In this document: piece by piece, positions 43,362-51,980 of the stretch
How the letters are laid out: each line of letters opens with the position of its first letter
How positions within the stretch are numbered: the stretch's first letter is position 1
Source: Curtobacterium sp. Leaf261
GTDB taxonomy: Bacteria > Actinomycetota > Actinomycetes > Actinomycetales > Microbacteriaceae
Direction: 5' to 3'
Length of the DNA stretch: 64,000 nt
Assembly (NCBI RefSeq): GCF_001422205.1
Contig: NZ_LMMJ01000009.1
Coordinates: 248,001 to 312,000, forward strand
Position numbers and translations under genes: made by a program
Notes under the pieces: generated by a model
The model's input: only the letters and a program-made list of their open reading frames with translations
Told to the model about the DNA's origin: nothing
The model's database searches: none

Positions 43362-44348
43362 TCAGGCTCCCTGGCGCGGGCGGGATCCGTGGCCGGCGTC
43401 CTCCACCACGGGGTAGTCGCACCACGCGAACCAGCGGCTGTCCGGGCTCCACGGCGGCACGTTGATCGTGCCCTGGCCACCCACCTCGATCGTCACGAGG
43501 GTCTCCGGCATCGGCGTCATCCGGGCCCCGCGGACGAGGGACCCCTGGAGCAGCCGCAGCTCGACCGGCTGGTCGGCCGGGTGCCCCTGCACGCCCGGCT
43601 CGAAGGACAGGTACAGCAGCCATGACCCGTCCGGCGACAGGTGCGGGAACCAGTTGACCCGCTCGTCGTTCGTCAGGCGCACCGGGTCCGTGCCCAGGTC
43701 CGGCCGCAGCACGGCGAGCTGCGCGGTACCCGGGGAGAACCGCTCGGTGTTGAACACCAGCACCGACCCGTCCGGGCCGAACGCGCAGCCGTCGTCGGCG
43801 TGCTCGTCCCGGGTCAGGAACGTCGGCTCCCCCGTCGCCGGGTCGACCAGCGCGACGTCGGTCGTCCAGACGTCGTCCGCGGACAGCTCGCCGACGATCG
43901 CCGCGAGCGATGAGGCGTCCGGTGCGATCCCGTGCAGGTAGTACTTACGGGCGACCGGGGCGACGGTCGCGTCGGTCACCCGGACAGCGGGCGCGACGTC
44001 TGTCCCGTCGGGCATCGGGACGCGGTACAGGTCGCCGTCCCGGGCCGAGACGACGATCGCGGTGCCGGAGGGCTCGAGCACGTGGTCGTTGTTGATCTCC
44101 GGGACGCCCTCGAGCGGCACGCGGACGAGGTCCGTCTCCGATGCGACGGTCCCGGCGGGCGGCACGGTCAGCAGGAACAGGTCGCCGTCGCCGTTCAGGA
44201 CGAGCCGGCCGTCCGGGAGCACGTTCGGCGCCTCGACGAGGACCGAGGCACTCTCGAACACGAGGCGGGATCTCCTCGCCTCGAGGTCGTACACGTGCAC
44301 GCGGCTCGTCTGGCCGGGTCGGAGCTGTCTGCCACGCTGGTCCGTCAT
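43362..44348 (-). CDS. TolB/PD40-like beta-propeller protein of the sugar operon
   Basis: 328 residues from ATG 44348 (AGGATGAGGG upstream). It is rich in Asp-Gly turns such as 'PDGRLVLNGDGDL', 'FGPDGSVLVFN', 'HLSPDGSWLLYLSFEP' and 'WSPDSRWFAWCDYP', the WD40/PD40 blades of TolB-like proteins. No signal peptide is visible, so it is cytoplasmic. The sequence resembles actinobacterial PD40-domain proteins linked to oligogalacturonate or sugar lyases in some genomes; a binding or lyase role is inference. It is the last gene of the sugar-uptake operon, separated by a palindrome region. Confidence 0.78.
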   Translation of the reverse strand: MTDQRGRQLRPGQTSRVHVYDLEARRSRLVFESASVLVEAPNVLPDGRLVLNGDGDLFLLTVPPAGTVASETDLVRVPLEGVPEINNDHVLEPSGTAIVVSARDGDLYRVPMPDGTDVAPAVRVTDATVAPVARKYYLHGIAPDASSLAAIVGELSADDVWTTDVALVDPATGEPTFLTRDEHADDGCAFGPDGSVLVFNTERFSPGTAQLAVLRPDLGTDPVRLTNDERVNWFPHLSPDGSWLLYLSFEPGVQGHPADQPVELRLLQGSLVRGARMTPMPETLVTIEVGGQGTINVPPWSPDSRWFAWCDYPVVEDAGHGSRPRQGA

Positions 44349-44384
44349 GCCCTCATCCTGGCCCGTGCGGCTCGTGCGCTGCCA

Positions 44385-44458
44385 GTGTTCAGAACACGGG
44401 CGTCCGCCCTGAACACCCGGATCAGGGTGTTCAGGGCGGTCGAGCGTGTTCTGAACAC
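44385..44458. repeat. Palindrome cluster with GTGTTCTGAACAC
   Basis: GTGTTCAGAACAC (44385-44397) and GTGTTCTGAACAC (44446-44458) flank a perfect 14-bp-arm hairpin (CGCCCTGAACACCC / GGGTGTTCAGGGCG, 44405-44438). It separates the second permease gene from the TolB-like gene. A related copy is at 57249. Confidence 0.75.
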
Positions 44459-44487
44459 GCCGCCGGCGCGGCTCCGGCAGGTGCGGC

Positions 44488-45327
44488 CTACTTGACGGCA
44501 CCCGCCGTCAAACCCGCGACGAACTGCCGCTGCACGATGAGGAACGCGACCACGACCGGGATCGAGACCACGAGCGACGCGGCCATGATCTGGTTCCAGT
44601 ACACGTTCGTCTGCGTGGAGTACTGCTGCAGCCCGATCGCGAGCGTCTGCGAGTTGCCGTTCGTCAGCACCGAGGCGAAGAGCACCTCGCCCCAGCTCGT
44701 CATGAACGAGTAGATCCCGACGGCGACGATCCCGGGGCGAGCGGCGGGCAGGATCACCCGGAAGAGCGCTCCCATCGGGCCGGAGCCGTCGACCATCGCG
44801 GCCTCGTCGAGCTCGCGCGGGATGCTCTCGAAGTACCCCGCGAGCATCCAGATGGAGAACGGCAACACGAACGTCAGGTACGTGATGACGAGGCCGAGCT
44901 GGGTGCCGACGAGCTGGATGCCGAGCAGCTGGTCGAGGTTCACGAAGATGAGGTACAGCGGCAGCAGGAACAGCACGCCGGGGAACATCTGGGTCGACAG
45001 GATCGCGTTCGTGAACACGTTGCGCCCGCGGAACTTCCAGCGGGACACCGCGTACGCCGCGAGGATCGCGATGACGAGCGACAGCACGGTGGCGATGGTG
45101 CACACCACGAGGCTGTTCAGGAAGTACGTCGCGAGGGGGACGGTCTTCCAGATGTCGATGAACGGCTGGATGGTGAGGTTCCGCGGGATCCACGTGAACG
45201 GACCCTGCACGTCGCCGAGGTTCTTCAGCGACGAGGTGATCATCACGTAGAGCGGGACCACCGTGAAGAGCGTCAGCAGGACGATCGTGATGACGCGGAA
45301 GGACTTGGAGCCGGTTGTCTCACGCAC
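44488..45327 (-). CDS. Carbohydrate ABC transporter permease, MalG type
   Basis: 279 residues with six membrane segments. The EAA loop that contacts the ATPase is 'REL-DEAAMVDGSGPMGALFRVILP' in form (about residues 190-215). N-terminus 'LLTLFTVVPLYVMITSSLK' is typical of MalG-type permeases. It transports the sugar delivered by the binding protein encoded upstream. Its start overlaps the end of the MalF-type gene by 8 bases. No ATPase gene is present in the operon, as is common when a shared MsiK-type ATPase serves several importers. Confidence 0.92.
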   Translation of the reverse strand: MRETTGSKSFRVITIVLLTLFTVVPLYVMITSSLKNLGDVQGPFTWIPRNLTIQPFIDIWKTVPLATYFLNSLVVCTIATVLSLVIAILAAYAVSRWKFRGRNVFTNAILSTQMFPGVLFLLPLYLIFVNLDQLLGIQLVGTQLGLVITYLTFVLPFSIWMLAGYFESIPRELDEAAMVDGSGPMGALFRVILPAARPGIVAVGIYSFMTSWGEVLFASVLTNGNSQTLAIGLQQYSTQTNVYWNQIMAASLVVSIPVVVAFLIVQRQFVAGLTAGAVK

Positions 45328-46315
45328 GGACGGACCTCCGGTTGGTGAAGAGCAGGTACGCGCCCGTCACGACGAGCAGGAAGACGAGGAGCATGACGCT
45401 CATCGCGGCACCGGAGCCGAAGTTCCAGGTGATGAAGGACGCGTTGTAGATGTGGAACGAGATGAGGTCCGCGGCCGGGGGCTGTGCGGTCGACCCGAAC
45501 ATCACGTAGGGGGTGTTGAAGTCGTTGAACGTCCACAGGAACATGACGAGCACGAGCGTGACGTTGACCGAGCGCACCATGGGGAGCGTGATGCTCCGCC
45601 ACTGCCGGAACGGGCGGGCGCCGTCGACGGCCGAGGCCTCGTAGACCTCCGCCGGCACCGACTGCAGCCCGGCCATGAGCATGAGGAACGCGAACGGCCA
45701 GAGTCGCCAGATCGCGACGACGACGATCGCCACGAAGGCGTTGTTGCCGATGAGCCAGAACGGCGCGTTGTTCGTCAGGTGCAGCTGGTCGACCAGGATG
45801 TGGTTGATGGCACCCGTGTCGCGCTGGAACATGAACTTCCAGGCGATGATGCCGGCGTAGAGCGGCAGGGCGTACGGCACGAGGAACAGCGTGCGGAAGA
45901 TGCCCTGTCCGCGGAACGGTCGCTGCAGTGCGACCGCGGCCGCCATGCCGAAGACCCAGGACAGACCGACGACGAGCACCGTGAAGGCGAGCGTCACGAG
46001 GAACGAGTTGAGGAGGCCCTTGCCGATGGCCTGGTTGAAGTCGAGCGCGACGCTGTAGTTCCGGAACCCGGCCCACGGAGCGGCCGACCAGTTCGCGATG
46101 AAGTACTTGGTGAGCTGGACCAGGCTGATCCAGATGCCGGTGAGCATCGGGACGATGTGGATGAGCAGCTCGAACACGATGGCCGGCGCGAGGAGCACGT
46201 ACGGCAGCCACTGGACGGGGCGTCGGCGTTTCGGGGGCTTCCCGGCGGGCGTGGACCTGGTGTCGGTCGTCAGCTCGCCGGCCCGAGATGTCTCGGGGAG
46301 GACCGTCGTTGACAT
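45320..46315 (-). CDS. Carbohydrate ABC transporter permease, MalF type
   Basis: 331 residues with six membrane segments. 'WLPYVLLAPAIVFELLIHIVPML' is the first helix, and the EAA loop is 'VPAEVYEASAVDGARPFRQWRSITLP'-like around residue 230. It forms the heterodimeric translocation pore with the MalG-type protein. The ATG at 46315 is preceded by GGAAGG-type sequence (minus GTCCACCCCC...). It lies 110 bases downstream of the binding-protein gene. Confidence 0.92.
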   Translation of the reverse strand: MSTTVLPETSRAGELTTDTRSTPAGKPPKRRRPVQWLPYVLLAPAIVFELLIHIVPMLTGIWISLVQLTKYFIANWSAAPWAGFRNYSVALDFNQAIGKGLLNSFLVTLAFTVLVVGLSWVFGMAAAVALQRPFRGQGIFRTLFLVPYALPLYAGIIAWKFMFQRDTGAINHILVDQLHLTNNAPFWLIGNNAFVAIVVVAIWRLWPFAFLMLMAGLQSVPAEVYEASAVDGARPFRQWRSITLPMVRSVNVTLVLVMFLWTFNDFNTPYVMFGSTAQPPAADLISFHIYNASFITWNFGSGAAMSVMLLVFLLVVTGAYLLFTNRRSVRA

Positions 46316-46425
46316 GGGGGTGGACCTTCCGGCAGATGCGGAACTACAGCGGGGTACGGGGTGGAGTGATGACGGGCGGCGGCCGGAGTCCGGCCGCCGC
46401 CCGCCCTGTGGTCAGCTGGCGCTGA

Positions 46426-47733
46426 TCAACCGTTCGCCTGGGACACCTGGTCCTGGGCGGTCTGCAGTGCGGTCTTGATGTCGCTCGTCGAGACCGTGCC
46501 ACCGGTGGCGATCTTGGCGAACATGTCGTTCATCGCCTTGCCGACGGTCGACTCGAACTGGTCCTCGGCAGGGACGAGGGGCAGCGGCTTGGACTGCTCG
46601 TTGTAGATCTTGAGGAACGTCTTGGTCTCCTCGGACTGGCCGGACGTGTCCGACGCGGCGCTCTGCAGCACCGGGAGGGCCTTGTACGGGTCGTCCAGGG
46701 TCTTCTGCGTGTCAGCGCTCGTCATGTACTTGACGAACTTGAGCGCGCCGGCCTGGTTCTTCGTGTTCTTCATGATCGACAGGTTGATGCCGGCGACGTG
46801 GCTGGCGACCTGCTTGCCACCCTCGGGAGCCGGGAAGGGGACGACGCCGTACTCGTCGGCGGACATGCCGTTCGACTGGATGGACGCGTCGGCGTTGTTC
46901 TGCGACAGGATCATCGCGGCCTGCTTCTTGGCGAAGACGGCGATGGCCTGCGTGCCGTTGTCGAACTGAGCGTTCGACGGGTTGACGGCCTTCTGGGTCT
47001 GCATGAGGTCGAGGTAACGCTTGATGCCGTCGACGTTCGCGGACGAGGTGAAGGTCGGGTCGCCCTTGCTGTTGAACCAGGAGCCGCCGTTCTGCGCGGA
47101 GTTGATGAACGCGAAGTGCGCGTTCTCCGTGTACGAACCCGCTGCGAGCGAGAAGCCGTAGTTGCCACCGGTGGTGAGCTTCTGCGCGTCGGTCTCCAGC
47201 TGCTCCCACGTGGTGGGCGGGGTGAGGCCGGCGTCGGAGAACATCTGCTTGTTGTAGTACAGGCCGTACGCGAGGCCGTAGAGCGGGACGCTCGTCACGG
47301 TCTTGCCGGGCGCACCACCCGTGGCGAGGGCCGTCTCGACGAACTTGTCCTTGCCGCCGATCGCCTTCATCGCGGAGGCGTCGAACGGCAGGAACGCGCC
47401 GGTCGCCTGGAGCGAGGGTGCCCAGGTGTTGCCGATGTTCAGGACGTCGGGTCCCTGGCCGGAGGTGACCGCCGTCTGGATCTTCGTCTGGAGGTCGTTC
47501 CACCCGATGACCTGGAGGTTGACCTTGATCCCGGTCTGGTCGGTGAACTTCTTGAGGACGGGGGTCAGCACCTCCTTGTCGTTCTGCAGGCTGGTCCCCT
47601 GGTTGCTGGCCCAGTAGGTGAGGGTCTTGGAGTCCCCGGATGATCCGGAGGACCCCGAGGAGCATGCCGCCAGGCCGGTGACCGCCAGGCCTGCTGCTGC
47701 CACGATGGCGAGTGCGCGGAATGAGGTGCGCAT
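46426..47733 (-). CDS. Extracellular sugar-binding lipoprotein of an ABC importer
   Basis: 435 residues. The signal peptide ends in the lipobox 'VTGLAACSSG' (Cys24), followed by a Ser/Gly tether. The type 1 solute-binding fold shows 'LTYWASNQG', 'GQGPDVLNIGNTWAPSLQATGAFLPFD', 'LYGLAYGLYYNKQMF', 'GLTPPTTWEQLETDAQKL' and 'ALKFVKYMTSADTQ', all of family 1 sugar-binding proteins. It is anchored outside the membrane and delivers a mono- or oligosaccharide to the two permeases downstream. The gap to the oxidoreductase gene is 77 bases, and GAGAAAG precedes the ATG. Confidence 0.94.
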   Translation of the reverse strand: MRTSFRALAIVAAAGLAVTGLAACSSGSSGSSGDSKTLTYWASNQGTSLQNDKEVLTPVLKKFTDQTGIKVNLQVIGWNDLQTKIQTAVTSGQGPDVLNIGNTWAPSLQATGAFLPFDASAMKAIGGKDKFVETALATGGAPGKTVTSVPLYGLAYGLYYNKQMFSDAGLTPPTTWEQLETDAQKLTTGGNYGFSLAAGSYTENAHFAFINSAQNGGSWFNSKGDPTFTSSANVDGIKRYLDLMQTQKAVNPSNAQFDNGTQAIAVFAKKQAAMILSQNNADASIQSNGMSADEYGVVPFPAPEGGKQVASHVAGINLSIMKNTKNQAGALKFVKYMTSADTQKTLDDPYKALPVLQSAASDTSGQSEETKTFLKIYNEQSKPLPLVPAEDQFESTVGKAMNDMFAKIATGGTVSTSDIKTALQTAQDQVSQANG

Positions 47734-47810
47734 GACGCTCTACTTTCTCGTCGTTGAGAGTGGTGATTTGTGGTGGGAGGGAGTGCTGCTGCGGGGTGCG
47801 GGCGACGACG

Positions 47811-48923
47811 CTACGAGAGCGTCGACTCCGCGGGGTCCCAGCCCTCGGGGAGGGTCGGGCTCGGCGCGACGGTGCTCTCGACGAGCACCGCCTCGCCACG
47901 TTCGGCGGCCTCGGTGATCGAGACCATGACGTCGAGCACGTGGAAGGCGAGTTCGCCGGGGACGCGCTCGGGGACGTCGGCACGGATCGCACGAGCGAGC
48001 TCGACGACGCCGGTGCCGCGCGTGTAGGTGGAGCCGACCGCGTCGATCTCGACGCCGCCGTCCGGGTTGTTCGCCGTGTGGAGCGTGCTCGGGCCCTCGA
48101 AGTTGTTCGGGTCCGGGAACACGATGGTCCCCTTCTCGCCGGCGATCTCGACGAACCCGGCACGCTTCAGCTGCGACTCGAACGAGAACACCGTCTGCGC
48201 GCTCCCGCCGTCCTCGAACTCGATGAGCGCCGAGTAGTGCGTCGGGACCTCGACCGGGAACTCGGTGCCGGCCTTCGGGCCCGAGCCGATCGTGCGGGTG
48301 GAGAACGCCGTCGACGAGGTGGCACTGACGCGGGACACCGCACCGAAGGTCTGCACGAGGGTGGTCAGGTAGTACGGGCCGATGTCGAAGAGCGGGCCGC
48401 CGCCGAACGCGAACAGGAACTCCGGGCTCGGGTGCCAGGACTCCGGGCCAGGGCTCTGCAGCATCGCGATCGCGTTGAGCGGCGTTCCGATCGAGCCGTC
48501 GCCGATGGTGCGGAGTGCGGTCTGGAGCCCGGCACCGAGGAAGGTGTCCGGGGCGACGCAGACGCGCTTGCCCGCTGCCGCAGCCGCGTCGAGCAGCTTC
48601 TGCCCGGACGCCCGGTCGAGCGCGTAGGGCTTCTCGCCCCAGACGTGCTTGCCCGCGGCGACGGCCTGCAGCGCGACGTCGACGTGCGCCGCAGGGATCG
48701 TCAGGTTGATGACGATCTCGACCTCGTCGTCCGCGAGCAGCTCGGCGACCGAGCCTGAGCGCGGCACGTCCCACTTCGCGGCCTGGGCGGCGGCGCGGGG
48801 CTCGTCGAGGTCCGCGATGAACAGCACCCGGACGTCCGGGAACACCGTGAGGTTCGAGAGGTACTGGTCGGAGATGACCCCGGCACCGATGACGCCGATG
48901 CCGACGGGACCCGAGCCGGTCAT
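47811..48923 (-). CDS. Gfo/Idh/MocA family oxidoreductase
   Basis: 370 residues from ATG 48923, which overlaps the isomerase stop (ATGA). The Rossmann start is 'VGIGVIGAGVISDQYL', then 'LFIADLDEPRA', 'VAAGKHVWGEKPYALD' (the EKP active-site motif) and 'GGGPLFDIGPYYLTTLV' (GGGxxxDxGxY). It is an NAD(P)-dependent sugar or inositol dehydrogenase. With the TIM-barrel isomerase before it, it probably handles the first steps for the imported sugar. Confidence 0.93.
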   Translation of the reverse strand: MTGSGPVGIGVIGAGVISDQYLSNLTVFPDVRVLFIADLDEPRAAAQAAKWDVPRSGSVAELLADDEVEIVINLTIPAAHVDVALQAVAAGKHVWGEKPYALDRASGQKLLDAAAAAGKRVCVAPDTFLGAGLQTALRTIGDGSIGTPLNAIAMLQSPGPESWHPSPEFLFAFGGGPLFDIGPYYLTTLVQTFGAVSRVSATSSTAFSTRTIGSGPKAGTEFPVEVPTHYSALIEFEDGGSAQTVFSFESQLKRAGFVEIAGEKGTIVFPDPNNFEGPSTLHTANNPDGGVEIDAVGSTYTRGTGVVELARAIRADVPERVPGELAFHVLDVMVSITEAAERGEAVLVESTVAPSPTLPEGWDPAESTLS

Positions 48924-49657
48924 GCGCGCACCCCGTTCAGGAACGCGTAGGACTCGGTGACGGCCTGGAAGACGTCGCCGTCGTGGTCGTCGAGCTCGAT
49001 GACCCGGAGGGCGTTCGGCGCGGCGGCGAGGATCTCCTCGATCGGCATCGCACCGGCACCGACGGCCGTCTGCTCCTTGTCGTCCTTGGTCTTCGGCCCG
49101 TCCTTGACGTGCAGGAACTGCACGCGGTCGCCGAGGAGCTCGAGGAACGCCGCGGCGGGGACGCCACCGACCTCGGCCCAGTAGGTGTCGAGCTCGATGA
49201 CGACGTCGTCGTGCAGCGCGTCGGCGAACACCTGGAGCGCGGGGACGCCGTCGATGCGGTTCTCCAGCTCGAACGCGTGGTTGTGGTACCCGACCGCGAG
49301 CCCGTGGTCCGCGGCGCGGGTCGCGACGGCGGAGAGTTCGCGGGCGATCGCCTCGACGTCGGCGCGGGTGATCCAGCGCTCCTCGTCGATGTGCGGGTCG
49401 ATCACGGTGCCCATGCCGAGCGAGGCGGAGGCGGTGAGGATCTGCTCGACGTCGGTCCCGATGAGCTTCGCGTGGCCGCTCGGCGCCGTGAGTCCGGCGT
49501 CGGCGAGGGCGGTGACGTACTCGTCCGCACGGTCCGTGTAGCCGAACAGCTCGACCTGCTCGAACCCGATGTCCCGCAGACGCCGCAGCGTCCCCGGGAG
49601 ATCGGCCGCGATCGCGTCGCGGACGGTGTACAGCTGGACAGAAATCTGTGATGCCAC
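48920..49657 (-). CDS. Sugar phosphate isomerase/epimerase (xylose isomerase-like TIM barrel)
   Basis: 245 residues from GTG 49657 (AGGAG 5 bases upstream; the ORF runs 13 codons further upstream). 'ISVQLYTVRDAI', 'GFEQVELFGY', 'GLAVGYHNHAFELE', 'IELDTYWAEVGG', 'VQFLHVKDGPK' and 'IELDDHDGD' are the AP_endonuc_2 family strands with conserved metal ligands (Glu, Asp, His, Glu). It is expected to isomerise or epimerise a sugar or its keto form in the cytoplasm. It is the first gene of the operon, next to a strong promoter. Confidence 0.9.
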   Translation of the reverse strand: MASQISVQLYTVRDAIAADLPGTLRRLRDIGFEQVELFGYTDRADEYVTALADAGLTAPSGHAKLIGTDVEQILTASASLGMGTVIDPHIDEERWITRADVEAIARELSAVATRAADHGLAVGYHNHAFELENRIDGVPALQVFADALHDDVVIELDTYWAEVGGVPAAAFLELLGDRVQFLHVKDGPKTKDDKEQTAVGAGAMPIEEILAAAPNALRVIELDDHDGDVFQAVTESYAFLNGVRA

Positions 49658-49734
49658 GGTTCTCCTCGTCGAGTGGTGCAGGTGCCCTGGCGGCACGACC
49701 CCTGAACGGGAGCGGTCGCCGTCGGCCGAACGTC

Positions 49735-49763
49735 ACACTACGAGCACTTCTGCCGAGCGTCAA
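49735..49763 (-). promoter_or_regulatory. Promoter of the sugar operon
   Basis: Minus strand: -35 TTGACG (49758-49763), 17-base spacer, -10 TAGTGT (49735-49740). It is the best consensus sigma-70 promoter noticed in the window, about 80 bases before the isomerase GTG. Confidence 0.75.
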
Positions 49764-49794
49764 GCAGAAGATGTCCCCGAATCGACAGACTTCA

Positions 49795-49830
49795 TTGCCT
49801 CGGCCGACGGATGTGTGGTTCACTCCACAC
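49795..49830 (+). promoter_or_regulatory. Promoter and operator of the ROK regulator
   Basis: -35 TTGCCT (49795-49800), 18-base spacer, -10 TTCACT (49819-49824). The -10 is centred in the palindrome GTGTGG-TTCACT-CCACAC (49813-49830), and the ATG follows 7 bases later. This fits a leaderless, self-regulated gene. Confidence 0.55.
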
Positions 49831-49831
49831 C

Positions 49832-51046
49832 ATGGTCGACTTGACACGTGCGGCAGCGCCGCCTACGGTCGGGGCGAGCGAGCTCTTCCAGATCCTCCGC
49901 GACGGCGTCCCCCGCACCCGTGCCGAACTCGCGACGACGACCGGACTCTCCCGCTCCACCGTCTCAGTGCGCCTCGACGCGCTCCTCGAGATCGGCCTCG
50001 TCGGCCCCGTCGAGACCGCCGCCTCCACCGGAGGACGGCCGCCGGCACAGGTGGCCCTCCGCCCGACCGCCCGGATCGTGGTCGCCGCGGACATCGGCGC
50101 CTCGCACGGTCGCGTCGCGGTCACCGACCTCACCGGCACGCGGCTCGCGATGGCCGAGGCGAGGATCGAGATCGCCGAGGGTCCGGTCCCGATCCTCGAG
50201 TGGCTCATCGAGCGGGTCGACGAACTCCTCGTCGAGATCGGCCGGCACCGGGACGACGTCGTCGCGATCGGCATCGGCCTGCCGGGTCCCGTCGAGTTCT
50301 CCACAGGACGTCCGGCGAACCCCCCGATCATGCGCGGATGGGACGGCTTCGACGTCCCCGCGTGGATCCACCAGCACATCGAGGCGCACGTCCTCGTCGA
50401 CAACGACGTCAACATCGCGGCCCTCGGCGAGCGGGAGCACGCCTGGCAGCACGTCGACCACCTGCTCTTCGTCAAGGTCGCCACCGGCATCGGGTCCGGC
50501 ATCGTCTCCGAGGGGCGGCTGCAGCGCGGCGCCCAGGGCACGGCGGGCGACATCGGCCACGTCCGGGTCTCGAGCGCCGGCGACGTGCCGTGCCACTGCG
50601 GGAACACCGGCTGTCTCGAGGCCGTGGCCTCCGGCCCCGCGATCGCCCGGCGGCTCCGCGAGCGCGGTCACGACGTGCACTCGAGCGAGGACATCCTGGA
50701 GCTCGTCGCCCGGAGCGACATCGACGCCATCGGGGCCGTGCGGCAGGCCGGTCGGGACATCGGCGAGGTCCTCGCGACCTGCGTGTCCCTGATGAACCCG
50801 TCCGTGATCGCCCTCGGTGGGTCGATCGCGCAGGTCGGGGAGCACCTGCTGGCCGGCGTCCGCGAGGTCGTGTACTCCCGCTCGATGCCGCTCGCGACCG
50901 AGCACCTCGTCATCGCACAGTCCCGGGCGGGTTCCGCGGCCGCACTCCACGGGGCCTCCGCGCTGGCGATCGACTACGCGCTCTCACCCGCCGGCATCGA
51001 CGAGATGGTCGCGATGTCGGACGAACGGCGGCTCGTCGTCTCCTGA
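49832..51046 (+). CDS. ROK family transcriptional regulator
   Basis: 404 residues from ATG 49832, which follows a -10 and operator; an in-frame ATG at 49811 lies inside that operator. The N-terminal winged helix ('FQILRDGVPRTRAELATTTGLSRSTVSVRLDALLEIGLV') is followed by the ROK sugar-kinase-like domain: 'VAADIGASHGRVAVTDL', 'IGIGLPGPVE', 'VDNDVNIAALGE', 'VKVATGIGSGIV', 'GDIGHVRV' and the zinc motif 'CHCGNTGCLE'. It should sense a sugar and repress the divergent transport operon. The gene is 51 kb-side oriented, with a 175-base gap to the operon. Confidence 0.92.
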   Translation: MVDLTRAAAPPTVGASELFQILRDGVPRTRAELATTTGLSRSTVSVRLDALLEIGLVGPVETAASTGGRPPAQVALRPTARIVVAADIGASHGRVAVTDLTGTRLAMAEARIEIAEGPVPILEWLIERVDELLVEIGRHRDDVVAIGIGLPGPVEFSTGRPANPPIMRGWDGFDVPAWIHQHIEAHVLVDNDVNIAALGEREHAWQHVDHLLFVKVATGIGSGIVSEGRLQRGAQGTAGDIGHVRVSSAGDVPCHCGNTGCLEAVASGPAIARRLRERGHDVHSSEDILELVARSDIDAIGAVRQAGRDIGEVLATCVSLMNPSVIALGGSIAQVGEHLLAGVREVVYSRSMPLATEHLVIAQSRAGSAAALHGASALAIDYALSPAGIDEMVAMSDERRLVVS

Positions 51047-51074
51047 TGTCGCCCGGGTGGGAGACAATCGACGG

Positions 51075-51857
51075 GTGACCATCGTGCAGCCGACGCTCTC
51101 CCTGTGGGGGGACGACTCCCCCGGCTGGGACGACGACGCCGCGAGCACGCCGGCCGCGAGCAGCGCCACGCGCGCATCGAACGGACTGGAGGGACGGGGC
51201 GGCGCCGCACCGCGCCTCCCGTCCGGATCGGGTCAGGTGGGCACCCGCCGGGCCGGGTCCGACGCGTTCGTCGCGCTCCGCGCGCACACCGAGCGGATCC
51301 TCGCGCGGAGCGAGGACCGGGTCGCGTGGCTCCGCGCCCGCGCCATGGGGATCACCGCCACCGACGTCGCACGGCTCGCGTCCCTGCACGCGGTCGAGGC
51401 CGTCGTCACCGACAAGCGGTACGGCTCGCGGTTCAGCGGGAACGCGTACACCGAGCACGGCAAGGACCGCGAACCCGTGATCGCCGCGTGGGTCGCAGCG
51501 ACCCACGGCATCCAGCCCTCGGACGCGCTGTTCCACGCGTCGACGAACCGGGCGCACCTCGCCACCCCGGACGGTGTCGGCCACGACGCCTCCGGTCGCC
51601 TGGTCCTCGCGGAGATCAAGACGACGGGGTCGACGTGGCGTCGGATCCCCCGGCACTACCTGCGGCAGATGTGGTGGCAGCAGTACGTGCTCGGCGCGGA
51701 GCGGACGCTGTTCGTCTGGGAGCGGCACGACGGGTTCGTCCCGGTCGCCGATGAGCCCGAGTGCCGCTGGGTCGAGCGCGACGACGACCAGATCCGCGGG
51801 CTCATCGTCCTCGCCGACATGGTCCTCGACAAGCTGCGCGGCTTCCGCCAGGGCTGA
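51075..51857 (+). CDS. YqaJ-type exonuclease-like protein
   Basis: 260 residues from GTG 51075; GACAAT lies 6 bases upstream and may be a -10 of a leaderless mRNA. From about residue 65 it is the YqaJ/lambda-exonuclease fold: 'RTDRAHTERIL'-like start, 'MGITATDVARLAS', 'GNAYTEHGKDREPVIAAWVA', 'NRAHLATPDGVG', 'LVLAEIKTTG' (Glu-x-Lys catalytic) and 'YLRQMWWQQYVLGA'. YqaJ nucleases work with annealing proteins in phage recombination, but actinobacteria carry stand-alone chromosomal forms. About 15 residues of the N-terminal linker are encoded by a dispersed GGACTGGAGG...CCTCCCGTCC palindrome (51183-51224). Confidence 0.85.
   Translation: MTIVQPTLSLWGDDSPGWDDDAASTPAASSATRASNGLEGRGGAAPRLPSGSGQVGTRRAGSDAFVALRAHTERILARSEDRVAWLRARAMGITATDVARLASLHAVEAVVTDKRYGSRFSGNAYTEHGKDREPVIAAWVAATHGIQPSDALFHASTNRAHLATPDGVGHDASGRLVLAEIKTTGSTWRRIPRHYLRQMWWQQYVLGAERTLFVWERHDGFVPVADEPECRWVERDDDQIRGLIVLADMVLDKLRGFRQG
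51183..51224. repeat. GGACGGGAGGC-family palindrome inside the YqaJ gene
   Basis: The left arm GGACTGGAGGGACGGGGCG and right arm CGCACCGCGCCTCCCGTCC are imperfectly complementary and lie in the N-terminal linker of the reading frame. Confidence 0.6.
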
Positions 51858-51901
51858 CGCGCCCGCCGGCGGGGCCGCAGGCGCCTGCCCCGGTACGAAC
51901 C

Positions 51902-51960
51902 ACACCGGTTCGGGACATCCGACGCCGGTCGTTCGCCCCCGTGGTGTCCCGAACCGGTAT
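51902..51960. terminator. Palindrome between convergent YqaJ and Pr6Pr genes
   Basis: Arms ACACCGGTTCGGGACATC (51902-51919) and GTGTCCCGAACCGGTAT (ending 51960) match at 16 of 18 positions. It sits between stop codons, so a bidirectional terminator is likely. Confidence 0.55.
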
Positions 51961-51980
51961 GACCGCCGCGCATCGGCCGC

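Noticed and set aside
44488-47733. Missing ATPase as evidence of a broken sugar importer
   Set aside because: Many actinobacterial sugar importers share one ATPase encoded elsewhere, so absence from the operon is normal.
51075-51857. Prophage remnant at the YqaJ gene
   Set aside because: No integrase, terminase, RecT or other phage gene lies in the flanks; neighbours are a ROK regulator and a membrane protein.
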